From positions 322,164 through 386,163 of the forward strand of contig WTPW01000433.1 in assembly GCA_009809945.1 (NCBI GenBank): a stretch of DNA of 64,000 bases, in the 5' to 3' direction. Source of the stretch: Gigaspora margarita. Taxonomy: Eukaryota; Glomeromycota; Glomeromycetes; Diversisporales; Gigasporaceae. Of the stretch, positions 10,140 through 21,763 are shown piece by piece; positions within the stretch are counted from its first letter, which is position 1; the number at the start of each line of letters is the position of its first letter. Both the position numbers and the translations under genes were made by a program. The notes beneath the pieces are model-generated. The model worked only from the letters and a program-made list of their open reading frames with translations. It was not told where the DNA came from and did no database searches.

Positions 10140-11165
10140 ATAAATTTAGAGAAACATATTATTTTGTATAATTTATTAATGAAATTATTAAAAATCGTAT
10201 TTTACATGAAATTTTACTAATTGATCATAACTTCTTGCACTAAGTAGCTTGTTCAGCACCAAAAAATACATCAAAACAGTGTATTTTACTTTACTTTTAC
10301 TAAAATTTGAAGTTAGATGCTTAATTTTGGAAATTTTTATCAAAAATTCAAAATTAAGCATCTTTTCTTCCAATTTTAAGGAAAGTAAAATATAATATAC
10401 CGATTTGATGTATTTTTTGATGGTGAACAAGTTTATTTAGTGCAAGAAGTTAGGATCAATTAGTAAAATTTAGAGAATCATAGAAATTTGTATAATTTTA
10501 TTAATAAAATTATACAAATTTATATGATTCTCTAAATTTTACTAATTGATCCTAATTTCTTACACTAAGTAAACTTGTTCAGTGCTAAAATATGCATCAA
10601 AACAGTATATTTTACTTTACTTTCTTAAAATTTGCCAAAATTAAGCATCTTTGATACAAATTTTAAAGAAAATAAATAAAATATACAGGTATGATGAGTT
10701 TATTAGAGCAAGAAATTATGATCAATTAGTAAAATTTAGAGAATCATAGAAATTTGTATAATTTTATTAATAAAATTTCACAAATTTCTATTATTCTCTA
10801 AAGTTTACTAATTGATCATAACTTCTTGCTCTAATAAACTTGTATAACATCAAAAAATATATCGTACCTGTACATTTTATTTTATTTTATTTTCCTTAAA
10901 ATTTGTATCAAAGATACTTAATTTTGAGTTTTTGATAAAAATTTCCAAAATTAGGCATCTTTTCTTCAAATTGAAGAAAAGTAAAATAAAAATGCTAATT
11001 TGATATATTTTTTGGTGCTGAACAAGTTTACTTAGTGCAAGAAGTTATGATCAATTAGTAAAATTTCATGTAGAACAATATTTTTAATAATTTTATTAAT
11101 AAAATTATACAAAATGCTATTATTTTCTAAATTTTACCACTGATTCTAACTTTGTGATTTAGGTA
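10140..11165. repeat. Tandem array of alternating palindromes
   Basis: Two palindrome centres alternate. Type A (ATAATTTTATTAATAAAATTAT) occurs near 10178, 10500, 10770 and 11098; only its core is quoted in findings. Type B (AATTTTTATCAAAAATTC and relatives, with TTAAGCATCTTT) occurs near 10345, 10640 and 10935. Between them lies a shared arm with AACTTCTTGC(A/T)CTAA and GATCAATTAGTAAAATTTAG in alternating orientation. The period is about 270-330 bases. The short ORF at 10188-10430 on the minus strand is part of this array. Confidence 0.75.
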
Positions 11166-11194
11166 AACATGTGCATATATTATAAACCTGAACA

Positions 11195-11370
11195 TGTTCA
11201 TGAACCTTGAACTCAACCTGAACTGAACTTTTTTCAAGTACAGGTTCAGGTTAATGTTCAATAATTTTAAGTTCAGGTTCAATTCAGTTTTGAATTTTTA
11301 GAGCAGGTTCAGGTCCAGGTTCAGGTTCATTAAACCTGAATCTGAACCTCTATTAAACTGAACTGAACTT
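11195..11370. repeat. GAACCTGAACTG simple repeat, second tract
   Basis: Same words as 9730-9910 (TTCAGGTTCAGGTTCATT, CCTGAACTGAAC). Non-coding. Confidence 0.65.
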
Positions 11371-11655
11371 CAGAACCCTAATTGTTAGTTAGTTGAAATA
11401 GAGAACAATTTAGTTGTTATTGGTTTATCTATTTCTAGTTGGTGCAATATGCATATAATATCATAAATTTCAGAGAGCTAAACTCACTATAATAATAATT
11501 TTTACAAGCAAATTAACCAATCTAAGTTATTATGAATTTAAACTTTAGTGCTATATTTTAAACTTTTATAGTGAGAAATTTTTTAAATCTATAAATTCAC
11601 TATAGTAATAAAGAATAGTATATTTATTTACTATATTTATTTATGAAAAAATATG

Positions 11656-11977
11656 TTTGTTACTGGCAGTGACAGTCACCAGAGCATGATCAACCAATTA
11701 GATCATGTAACATTATGATCAAAACAAACAAAGCATCAAAACTTACTATCATTAGGGTCAGGTTAGAGCCATAGTTAAAATTCAGATAAAGCTTTGAATA
11801 TAGTAAAATTTTGCTAGAAATTTTTTTTTCGCATAAAAAAAGTAGGTTCATAGACAAAATTTTAAGTTAGAAGTGATTTTTCAAAAAAATCAAAGTTTTT
11901 GCATTTTTCACATTACACATAATTCTTTGATCTAATTGGTTGATCACACTATGGTAACTGTCACCACTAGTGACAAA
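11656..11977 (+). mobile_element. Family A MITE, divergent copy
   Basis: The ends are inverted (TTTGTTACTGGCAGTGACAG and the complement of TTTGTCACTAGTGGTGACAG). Internal words match 1146-1510: AAATTTTAAGTTAGAAGTGA, CACATTACAC and a GATCAACCAATTAGATC motif at both ends. No ORF. Confidence 0.62.
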
Positions 11978-12259
11978 CAGATTCACCCTTTATTTATTAT
12001 TTATTTAAATATTTAATCGATATTAATAGCTTATTTAAAACCTTAATCTATAAGCTAAGCCAAGCCAATAACCTCTTTAACAATATATAAAAAACCTCAA
12101 ATATTAATTTTTTTTTAAAAAAATATATTTGAAGTTATAATCTTATTATTATGAATAACTTAGCTTTGTTTATATAGTTTGTTAAATAAATTATCTTTTT
12201 TATTAATAAATTTTTAAACATATAAATTAAAACTAAAAATTAAAAAATAACTAAAAGTA

Positions 12260-12437
12260 TAAAAGTATAAGTGTAAGAAAGAGAATAAGAGAGAGAAAAT
12301 AAAGTAAGAAAGAGTAAGAAAAAGTGAGAAAGAGTAAGAAAGAGTAAGAGAAAGAAAAAAAGAAAGAGAGATAGAGAAAGAAAAAGAAAGAGAGAAAGAG
12401 AGAGAAAAGTGAAAGAGAGAGAGAGAAAGAGAGAATT
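12260..12437 (+). repeat. Polypurine GA/AAAG tract
   Basis: About 175 bases almost purely of A and G (GAGAAAGAGTAAGAAA-type units). The reverse strand gives long Ser/Leu/Phe ORFs, which are artefacts of the composition. It lies near the right end of the hAT element and may form triplex-prone DNA. Confidence 0.8.
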
Positions 12438-12699
12438 TTTTTTTTATTTGAGAACATAAAAAAATTTTTGAGAATATTAAATTAAATAAACATGTTCTCA
12501 TGAGAACATAAATTTTAAACCAGATTTCCAACACTGGTGATACATATATTATAAAAATTTAATACTGTACTAATAACAAATAGATAAATAGTATTTAGCT
12601 AGTAAAACTAGAACAAATCTAAAACTCAAAAAAAAAATTGCTATTTATAAAAAATTGAAAGAATAACTCAATACTTTGCAAATAGATTATATACAACTA

Positions 12700-12946
12700 T
12701 TTGAATTTAGGCAAACCTTTCTAAGTGTATTCAAAATCTGGTCCAAATTATGTGTGCTACCAAGGGAAAAGGGCACCTTCATTTTTTAATCAATTATTGA
12801 ATCAATAATTGATTAAAAAATGAAGATGCCCTTTCCTTTGGTAGCACTTATTTAATCTCTATAAATGCAGTGTTTTTTTATTCTCTAAATGCCACATTGT
12901 TAAAGTGTGATCTCAAAAGTGTGCACTTAGAGAGGTCTAACTGTAT
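12700..12946. mobile_element. TA-type MITE with a near-perfect hairpin core
   Basis: The right end (CACTTAGAGAGGTCTAACTG then TA) and the left (CAAACCTTTCTAAGTG) resemble pogo-like termini seen elsewhere here. The interior 12755-12847 is a near-perfect hairpin: GTGCTACCAAGGG on one side and the complement on the other, arms of about 46 bases. Confidence 0.55.
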
Positions 12947-13111
12947 ATATTATTTGTTTAAATAAAAATTATTAAGATATTAGTTTGAGATTTGCATGTG
13001 AACAAACCAGAACAATAATGGTTCTGAATTCTTTTAACATTTCTTAAAGTTATAATCTTGACAGAGTATGTGGATTTTTGCTCAAAGAAAGAGGTTTGGT
13101 TGCATTGCAAG

Positions 13112-15209
13112 TAATGATGCCTGACAAGTGACAAACCCTTGTCATTGATGAATGATGAAACCATTTTGTCAAGTGACTTCCAAATAATGAATTGATGATT
13201 GATGAAACCTATAGTGATTGATGAAACCTATGACAATTGATGAAACCTATTACAATTGATGAAACCTAAGCATTTCAGGGTTGAATATCACTTCCGATCT
13301 CAAAATAGGAACAATGATTTTCTGCAGTGATATTTATTTATTTTAAAAATAAATAAATATTACCACAGAAAATCATCATCCTTGTCTTAAAATTATACAT
13401 TGGAACTAATAGGATTACAAGATTTCATGTAACAAAACAAATATAAAACAAAAATAATGCAAAATTTTATTAAAGCTGTTTTGAAAAATAATGGGACACA
13501 TACTGTATTACCCTAAATAACATGCAGGGGTGAAATTAAAATTTCAGCCTAAATTAAGTTTAATTCAGGTCGAACCTCTAAATAACGCCCATGCCCATTA
13601 TTTCGCGACAATTCGAGTAATGACTTTTGTGCTAAACATTGTAATAAAATATAGTTTGAGAATAAAATATTTATCTGGTACAAAATATAATGAGATTTAT
13701 GCTATAAATGTTTAAAATATTTAAGGGTAGAGTACATGCAGATTATTTTTCATATGACCTTCATGGCCAATATTTTTTCTTTTGAAAATAAAAAATATTT
13801 TAATATTTAAAAGTTTTTAAAAAATAAATAAAAGTGTATAATAGATTTTTCTGATTCTAATGGTAGTAAAATCTATAAAATTGGTTGGATATTCATTGAG
13901 ATATATAAATTTAAAAATTAGGTATTATTTTTGTTATATGATGATCATATTATATGAACCAATCAAAATTAGTAATTTTGTATAACTACGGAGAATTTGG
14001 AGTCACCCCAGAAAACTTTACAATATATACAAGTATATTTTTTTAAATATTTTATATATTAAAACTTTTACTACTATAAAGGATTTTTTTTATTTACTAT
14101 AAAAATTTAATAAAAATTAATTGCAACAATAAAAAGTTTTATTAGTAGCATATTTCTATTTTTTGCCAAAATCATATTGTGACATAAAATTACATGAAAA
14201 ATAATTAATATTTACTCTACCCTTAAATAAAAATATATTAAAAGGATTAAAATTAGTTTATTAAATTAAAAAATAAATTAAAAAAATTTTTTCATATTTC
14301 TAAAATTTTTGAATTTTTTTAAACTTTGAGTAATAATATTTTGATAGCTACCAAATCAATTTTAATAAACATTTTATATTTGAATTCTACAGATTCATAG
14401 AATTTAAATAAAAAAAAAAAAAAAAAATCAAATTTGGTTTGATAATTGTCAAATACTATTTCTCAAAATTCAAACTGACTAATTAAAATTAAGGCTATAG
14501 AATACTGGTATTGATTACCAATTGTAATAAATAGCAAATCTTATTATATTTGGTGATGATATCTCAACATCTACAATGCCAGATACAATAAACTTTTTTT
14601 ATTTAAATTTTACTAATTTGTAGAATTTAAATAAAAAAAGTTTATCAAAATTGATTTGATGGTTATCAAGATATCACTGCTTAAATTTTAAAAAATTATG
14701 ACAAAGCCTTTATTTTGATATATGTTTTGAATTTTTTAAAACTTGAGCAATAATATCTTGACAACCACCAAACCAAATTTGATAGTTTTTTTATTTGCAT
14801 TTTATGAATCTGCAGAATTCAAATAAAAAAAAAGTCATTAAAATTGACTTTGTAGTTGTCATGATACTATTGATCAAAGTTTTAAAAAAATTCAAAATAA
14901 CTAGCAAAATTTTTCAGATTTTTAGTAATAATATCTTGACAACCACTAAGCCAAATTCAATGATTTTTTATTTAAATTCTAAAGATTCATATTATTCAAA
15001 AAAATTTTTTATAAAAAATTTGGCACAGCCTTTTTTGTCAATTGTCATGGTTTTATCAATCATTAGGGTTTTGTCAATAGTTAGATATTTCATCATTCAT
15101 AGGGTTTTCACCAATTATCAGAGGTTTCATTAATTGGCAGAGGTTTTGTTAGACAAAACCATGATGAAACCTTTCATCATTGCAAATACAGGTTTGCCAG
15201 GCATCATTA
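13112..15209. mobile_element. hAT-like element, 2.1 kb, 8-bp TSD
   Basis: Termini are TAATGATGCCTGACAAG and the inverse of TAATGATGCCTGGCAAACC. The flanks are identical 8-mers ATTGCAAG (13104-13111 and 15210-15217). Subterminal GATTGATGAAACCTAT repeats occur on the left (13190-13275) and in inverted form on the right (15040-15180). The interior has degenerate tandem units (14330-15000) with TTGACAACCACCAAACCAAA-like words and a hairpin at 13314-13380. ORFs at 13530-13715 and 14795-15133 are not transposase-like. Its termini match the 159-bp element at 39898-40056. Confidence 0.78.
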
Positions 15210-15454
15210 ATTGCAAGTACTATATAAAATAGAATGTAAGGCTATTTTTGAGGGTGTGATCTTTCTTGTCTTTATTTTTTCTTGGTTAAAGCTACAAATC
15301 AATAAAGCATTTGTATAGCTAAGCAGTTGTATCTAGTCTTGTAAGTGCAGTTTCCTTTTAAGAAGCCCTAAAAATAGCAATTAAAAAAAGCCTACTATAC
15401 CAGTACAATCAAACGACCCTAGCATAACCACCCTAAAAAATTTCACTACTATTT

Positions 15455-15710
15455 CACTAGCCAATTATATTCTGAGATCAGGTGTAATGTGAAGAAACAC
15501 AAAAAATCAAAACAAAACAAAAATTATCATAAATTAACATTTTAACTATGAACTGCTTACTGCGCACTAATAAAAAGATTCCTTATGAAATTTTGGTATT
15601 AACAAAGAATCTTCTAACCTAACTTAATAGCAAACCCTAACCCTAATTTAACTGCAAAAAAGTTTTTAGCAAAATTTTTTAAGTTGGTGATGCTAGGCTC
15701 TAGTACAATC
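15455..15710 (-). mobile_element. Family A MITE, partial
   Basis: Contains GAGATCAGGTGTAATGTGAA, AACCCTAACCCTAA and the other family A landmarks in reverse order. The ends are not clear. Confidence 0.5.
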
Positions 15711-16324
15711 ATGTTTCTTGTAAAACATAAAATGGTTTAATTCATCAGTTATAATGCAAATTGCATACATATGTATGTACTTATATAGATGATTATTAAT
15801 TTCAAATTTTATGATGTAATTGGATTTTTGAATTTTTATTGAGGCTTCATAGTTTCATTAGATTTTTGCTGTTCTTTTTTTTTTAATCATTTATTAACAC
15901 AATTTATTTAACACAGTATTTGAGCTCTGGTTTATATGCTATAATATATATTATAGCAAAAAAAATAGCAAAAAAAGATGTTCTACAATTTCTTGAAATT
16001 GATTGTGTTTTATATAAATTATACTCTTGAGCTCTTATTCTTAAACTTGCTTCAATCTTGCAGAGCTGAGCTGTGCTGAGAGATGATTTGGCAATACTTA
16101 TTAACTATTTATATAATTAATATTGAGTTGTTAATTGAATTTTATAAAATTCTGAGGTATAACTTTGTGATTTTTTTATTTTTTTTATTTTTTGCTTTCG
16201 ATTTTTTTACTGCCAGATGAATTGATTATAAAAACTAATGTTCTGTAATGTTATGCTTTGCTAAGCCAATACTTACTATCTAATTTTATTTAATTCACTT
16301 ATACAGAAATTTTCAAATATATGA
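15711..16324. other. Non-coding, no feature recognised
   Basis: AT-rich sequence with poly-T runs. No ORF, RNA gene or transposon terminus was recognised. Confidence 0.45.
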
Positions 16325-16578
16325 AACATGGTTTTCAGTAGAAATCATAATAATTCCAATACAAACTGACTCAGTTTTAATCACATACTATGTGTTACTA
16401 GAATGAAGAATAAATTTTATAACCAAAATTTTTTAATTATTCACAATAAAATTATGATAGTTCCAATGCCAACAAATTTAATTGCATTCAGTGTATTATT
16501 GAAATAGTGAGTAAGTTCTATTTCAGAATTATTCAATAACTCACAATATATACTAATCTTATTTATATTATCTATTAT

Positions 16579-17624
16579 CAGTCAGCCGATATGTCACATG
16601 AAAATTTTTTACATATAAAATTTATAAAAAAAACATATAAAATTACTATAAGCTTTGATTTCATAATGTTTCTTTCCCTACATATTAACTTAAAATTAAA
16701 TTTTTCAGGAATATAGAAGAAAAAATTGAGTTTAAAAATCAGATTAAAATTTTCCTATTTTTGCACAAAACGAAAATGTAATTTTGCCAAAAATAAATAT
16801 TTACTGATTTTATGATGAGAAGCATATGTAAAAGCATGCTCTGAACAACTTTACTTAGGTGACAGAAGTAGGTTACCTTGTAAGAAAAGTGGGTTATCTA
16901 TGTACTAAAGTTAAAATTTATTGTTTATCTTGATTGAACTTTTTTTTCTTATTAGGTAACCTACTTTGGGCTCTTAAGCAAAGTTGTTCAGCCTGTAATT
17001 TTACATTAAATTTGAGGTTGAAACATGCTTTTCAAACCTTTTACTAGTGAAAAATGGGATTAAATTTAGAAAAAAAAATTTTCTAAAAAATTTTTTTAGA
17101 AAAAAAAATTTTTTACTAACTTTAACCCCATTTTTCACTAGTAAAAGGTTTGAAAAGCACATTTCAACCTCAAATTTAATGTAAAATTACATGCTGAACA
17201 ACTTTGCTTAAGAGCCCAAAGTTGGATACCTAATAAAAAAAAAGTTCAATCAAGAAAAATGATAAATTTTAACTTTAGTATATAGATAACCCACTTTTCT
17301 TACAAGGTAACCTACTTCTGTCATCTAAGTAAAGTTGTTCAGAGCATGCTTTTACATATGCTTCTCATCTTAAAATCAGTAAATATTTGTTTTTGGCGAA
17401 GTTACATTTTTGTTTTGTGCAAAAACAGCAAAATTTTAACCCGATTTTTAAACTCAATTTTTTCTTCTCCCTTTGTTCTATATTTCTAAATATTTTAATT
17501 TTAGGTTAATATGTAGGGGAAGAAACATCATGAAATCAAAGCTTATAGTAATTTTATATATTTTTTATAAATTAATATATAACAAAAAACTCAGTCATAA
17601 ATAGTATGACAAATCGGTTGACTG
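16579..17624. mobile_element. Long foldback element
   Basis: Ends are CAGTCAGCCGATATGTCA and the inverse of CAGTCAACCGATTTGTCA. Arms of about 480 bases (16579-17060, 17110-17624) match almost throughout, including GAACAACTTTACTTAGGTGA and AAAGGTTTGAAAAGC blocks. The centre is an A/T-only palindrome near 17085. TTAT flanks both sides (possible 4-bp TSD). A diverged half copy is at 62280-62560. No ORF. Confidence 0.78.
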
Positions 17625-17793
17625 TTATATACTTATAATAGCAAGCTCTGTAAAGGAATTTATTGTAATCCAAAATAGAAACTACAATAATTTTATGCAA
17701 GCTAATTTGTCCTTAACTGCATATTGTGTGTTACTAGAATAGTGAGTAAGTTCTATAACAGATAACTCTAATATAAACTATTTCAAACTTGAC

Positions 17794-18142
17794 TATATGG
17801 GGTGCCTCATATTAAAAAGGCCCATTTTGACATATAGCTTATTTTGAGATAATTGAGTTTAATCGTTTGTTTTGATTTTCAGACTGATCTGGGATTAAGC
17901 AAATTTCACGATTTTGATTGGTTAAAAATTACAGGTGACTATCGGGTAATCTCGTGATGTGCTTGTTCTTAGGCAGACTCGTGTTATTTTTCTTTTACAT
18001 TATCTCTATTTTTTATTATGCAAATCAATCTTCATTTATAATTGAAAAATGTCAATCATGTCGAAATTTACATGAATCTAATAAAACTCATTTTTCAAAA
18101 AAATTACGAAATGGGCCTTTTTAATATGAGGCACTCCATATA
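17794..18142 (+). mobile_element. TA-flanked MITE, subtype 1
   Basis: Inverted ends TATATGGGGTGCCTCATATT and its near-complement at the right; both continue into AAAAAGGCCCATTT. TA is duplicated at each border. The interior has GATTTTGATTGGTTAAAAAT and an ATCTCGTGATG word. A copy in reverse orientation is at 23861-24200 and a lone end at 20777-20793. Confidence 0.75.
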
Positions 18143-18143
18143 C

Positions 18144-18490
18144 TATATAGTGTGCAGACAATAGAAACAGCCCTTTTTTACATATATCTTATTTGGAGAT
18201 AATTGGATTTAATCATTTGTTTTGATTTTTGGACTGATCCGAGATTAACCAAATTTCACGATTTTGATTGGTTAAAGGTAGCAGGTGACTATCGGATAAT
18301 CTCGTGATGTGTTGACTCTACGAAGCCTCGTGCAATTTTTCTTTTACATTATCTTGATTTTTTATTATGCAAATCAACTTTCGTTTATAATTGAAAAATG
18401 TTAATCATATCAAAATTTATATGAATCTAAAAAATCTCATTTTTCAAAAAATGTAAAAAAAGGGCTGTTTCTATTGTCCGCACCCCATAT
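18144..18490 (+). mobile_element. TA-flanked MITE, subtype 2
   Basis: The ends are GACAATAGAAACAGCCCTTT in inverted form, quite unlike subtype 1. The interior is clearly the same family as 17794-18142 (CACGATTTTGATTGGTTAAA, ATAATCTCGTGATGTG, CTTTTACATTATCT). It abuts subtype 1 head to tail with one base between. Confidence 0.75.
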
Positions 18491-19015
18491 GTTACCAAAA
18501 TAGCTAGTAAGTACTATAACAGAATTTGTGTAGTAACTCATGATAGAAATTACAATAATTCTGATGCAAACTAACTCAACCTTAACTACATGCTGTGTCA
18601 TGACATACCAAGTAAGTTTTGCAGTAGCAGGATTTTTTTTACAATAACTTACAATAGAAAACACAATATTTCGATACAAATTAACTTCATACTATGTATC
18701 ACCAAAATAGCAAGTAAGTTCTGTACTAGTATTTTTTACAGATAAAAATCATGAAAATTCCTTAACTATACACTATGTCACAAAAATAGCAAGTAATTCC
18801 TGTAACAGTAACTCAAAGTAGGAAACATGTTACAAACAAACAAAATCTTAAAATAGTGCTAAGTCTACAACAGATTTTATTATAGTAACTCATAATAAAA
18901 AATATAAAAATTCCAACACAAACTAACTCAACCACATACTATGTGTTACTGGAATAACGAGCAAGTTTGTGTTAGAATTTTTAATAACACACAATAGAAA
19001 TTACAATAATTCTTA

Positions 19016-20594
19016 TAAAGGAAGTCTTTTGATTGGTAATTAATCACCACGACTGCAATAGGTGTGAGAGCCTTTTCTTAGTGATGGAGCTTCATTGCAA
19101 TAACAAGACAGGGACTTTTCATATTAAAATCAGACTCCAAGGCTATAATAGTAGGATCTGGAATGGGCTAGGGCCTGTAGGCTGACCATTCCAGACCCTA
19201 TATGAGAACAATGCAAAATTTTATTTATAAAATTAGGCACCAAGATAATAACAGTAAAAAAACCTGATATTTCAAACAAGCTCTATGGCAACACAGTAGT
19301 GTACAAAGAGTCTTTCATTTTGTAATTATTACTATGATTGTGATAGCAGTGTGAAAACCTATAGATTAGTTTAGCTTTAAAATAGTTTTCTTAGTGATCA
19401 GGCCAATAGTAATAGCAACATAAACTCACATTACTGTCTGTATATAAATCTATACAGCCAATTCTTGTTTTACTGTAAAATTTTCTTTGGTACATTTTCC
19501 ATAAAAATGATACAATGAATAAGCTTCTATGATATATATACTTGGTGTATATTTTTTTGTATTAATAAAGCCATCTGATTAAGTGATTAGAATAAGCATT
19601 ATAGTTGAAGCATTCGAAATAAAGATCTGCTTTTTATTTTATTTGTGCTAATATAGCCAAATTTTTTCTTTTAAGAATAGGGTTTTTCATATGATTTGCA
19701 ATATAGCAAAATAACAAACATGCTGCATATTGTAGATTATTTGTGTAACTAATCTAAAAATAGTAATTTATTATTTATTAGTGAATCAAATTATTTTATA
19801 CCTACGAATGTATAAAGACTAAAAATCTTTGAACCTACAATGATTTTTTTATTTTATTACAAGCTTACTCATATTATAATAAAAAATTTATTTGCAATAA
19901 GTTTTAAATACTTTGTTACAAACACTTGTGCACAAAAAATCTAATCTTCAAATAGTTTATATAATTATATTTAATATGGTTCTAACGTATTGTATAATCT
20001 ATAAATAGATTTTTTAATAAAAATGAAAGGTTTCTAATAAATTTCCAAAAAATTCTTAATTACGAATAATTTTTATAATATCATTGGTTGTAAACAAGTG
20101 ACCGAAGTTGTATCCTGTAAAATTTAAAGAAAACCCCCATTTTTTAATAAAGTTTACTTGACATGCGCATTTTTGAAGCCACATACGCAAAGTTAATACT
20201 ATATTATTTTTAAACAAATCTCTTTTAAACAGTTCATTTAACAAAAAACTGTTTACAACAAATACACAACCTTTAAACAACTGAAAAAGTTTCTTTTTAC
20301 CAATATTAGACCAAGGGTTAAAATTATTTAACAGTCACAAGTTTGTATAGTCTTTTATAGGGGCTGAATTCCATGATCTGCATAAAATTACATATGTGTA
20401 ATATTATATGAAATACCCTATTCTTAAATAGAGTTTATTTTGAATTTAAATAGGTGCTTGAACATGTTATTGAGCTTATTGCATGTAATCATACTGGTCC
20501 TGCGTGAGTAACGCACTGCACAGCTACCCTTAATTAAAAATAGGCCTATCATATAGATGTCATTCACTTAATAAAAATTGATTTGGTGACAAAT
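19016..20594. other. Non-coding, no clear feature
   Basis: AT-rich. A short imperfect inverted repeat with (T)CTGGAATGG occurs near 19158-19199. The ORF at 20056-20280 (minus) has no family resemblance and is not called a gene. Confidence 0.45.
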
Positions 20595-20780
20595 TGTGTA
20601 ACTGATAAAAAGATTTTTATATCGATATATAAAATTGAGATTTTTAATTAGATGTGGCCTTTATTGCCAAAGTCATGTCTCAAATTTTGAACAGTTCGAT
20701 ATTAAGGTTTAAACTTATATAATAAAGCTTGTATTTTAATTAAAATTTTATACCATATATTAGAAAAATTATCTGACTAT
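20595..20780 (+). repeat. Orphan piece of F-box distal flank
   Basis: Matches 60715-60900 downstream of F-box copy 4: shared GAGATTTTTAATTAGATG-like, CATGTCTCAAATT, TATATAATAAAG and TGTATTTTAATTAAAA blocks in the same order. No F-box coding sequence lies nearby upstream. It probably marks a lost or scrambled seventh unit. Confidence 0.6.
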
Positions 20781-20821
20781 ATGGAGTGCCTCATCATTGG
20801 CAAATTTTATATATAGATATA

Positions 20822-21761
20822 CAGTCATCCCTCTCTATAATCACCAAGTCCATCGCACCCTAATTTGGTGATTGTAAAGAGGTGTGACTATAAATAAAAT
20901 ACCTCATTATGGTTATTTATAGGTGAAATGTGGCATGCTTCCATCTAAAACTTTTGTTATTACTAAGTTAACAGTACATGCCCACTAATTGAAAGTTGTA
21001 GAGCTCATTGAGAAGCATCTAACGGGAAATCGTCAAAACACAATTGACTATATACTCTCTATGTAAACAATATTTGTTTATATAAGAGATTTTATATAGT
21101 TAGCCAATCGTTTTTAGCGATATTTCACCATCCACTGGGTCGAATTGGATGATCTAACCACCATTAGATGAGCTCTACAACTTTTAATTAGTGGGCATAT
21201 GTTGTTAACTTAGTAAGAAAAATGTTTTAGATGGAAGCAATCCACATTTCGCTATAGTAATTTTCATATATAATCTCCGTCACAGATTTGTATATAGACA
21301 GCCAATCATTTTTCGATGATAACTTGCAATCCTCTGGGCAGATTTGGATGATCTAACCACTGTTAGATGCATCTCAACGAGCTCTACAACTTTCAATTGG
21401 TGGATATGTATCATTAACTTAGTAAAGAAAAAACTTTTAGATGAAAGTACTCACATTTCGCCTATAGGATCACTTTCCAGTTGACAGGCGGATTATCAAT
21501 TAATAGATAATTTTAAATATACATGAAGATGAAAATTGGCCAATCAGATTATATATTCCATATTTAGTTAAAAATTGGTGACTATAATGAGGGTTTTTTA
21601 TTAATAAAATTGTTAAAAAATCAAATTTTCATGGTGCTAGTGATTATAAGCGATTTGTGACTATAATGAGGTTTTTTTATATGTTTGAGTCTGTCGCACA
21701 AAATCGGGTGCTTAAATAGAGGTGTGACTATATGGGGTGTGACTATAGGGAGATCTAACTG
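20822..21761. mobile_element. Tc1/mariner/pogo-like element, TA TSD
   Basis: Starts CAGTCATCCCTCTCTATAAT and ends with the inverse of CAGTTAGATCTCCCTATAGT. TA occurs at both borders (20820-20821 and 21762-21763). Inside are three copies of a ~100-bp unit (about 20925-21010 inverted; 21160-21250 and 21370-21460 direct), with GAGCTCTACAACTTT and TTAGATGGAAG. No transposase. Confidence 0.7.
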
Positions 21762-21763
21762 TA

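Larger units (their letters stand above)
9509..12536. mobile_element. hAT-like non-autonomous element, 3.0 kb
   Basis: The left end is CAATGTTGGAAATCT and the right end is the inverse of CAGTGTTGGAAATCTGG, a typical hAT terminus. Subterminal ATGTTCTCATGAGAACAT palindromes lie at both ends. The flanking 8-mers are GTGATACG (9501-9508) and GTGATACA (12537-12544), 7 of 8 identical. Outside it, F-box flank sequence continues (compare 60690-60730), so it sits in copy 1's downstream flank. It has no transposase; it holds GAACCTGAACTG repeats, a palindromic array, a family A MITE and a polypurine tract. Confidence 0.78.
16325..19015 (+). repeat. Degenerate ~110-bp tandem array, split by insertions
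   Basis: Units contain AACTCACAATAGAAATTACA, then ATTCCAATGCAAACTAACTC, then a CATACTATGTGTTACTAGAA block and AGTAAGTTCTGTAACAG. They occur at 16325-16565, 17630-17790 and 18491-19015. The array is interrupted by the foldback element 16579-17624 and by two MITEs 17794-18142 and 18144-18490. Related words occur in the hAT element at 45780-45960. Non-coding. Confidence 0.65.

Noticed and set aside
10140-11165. CRISPR-like array
   Set aside because: Units are ~300-bp palindromes without unique spacers, and the genome is eukaryotic.
12214-12534. Ser/Leu/Phe-rich ORFs on the minus strand
   Set aside because: They are translations of the GA-rich polypurine tract; no domain and extreme composition.
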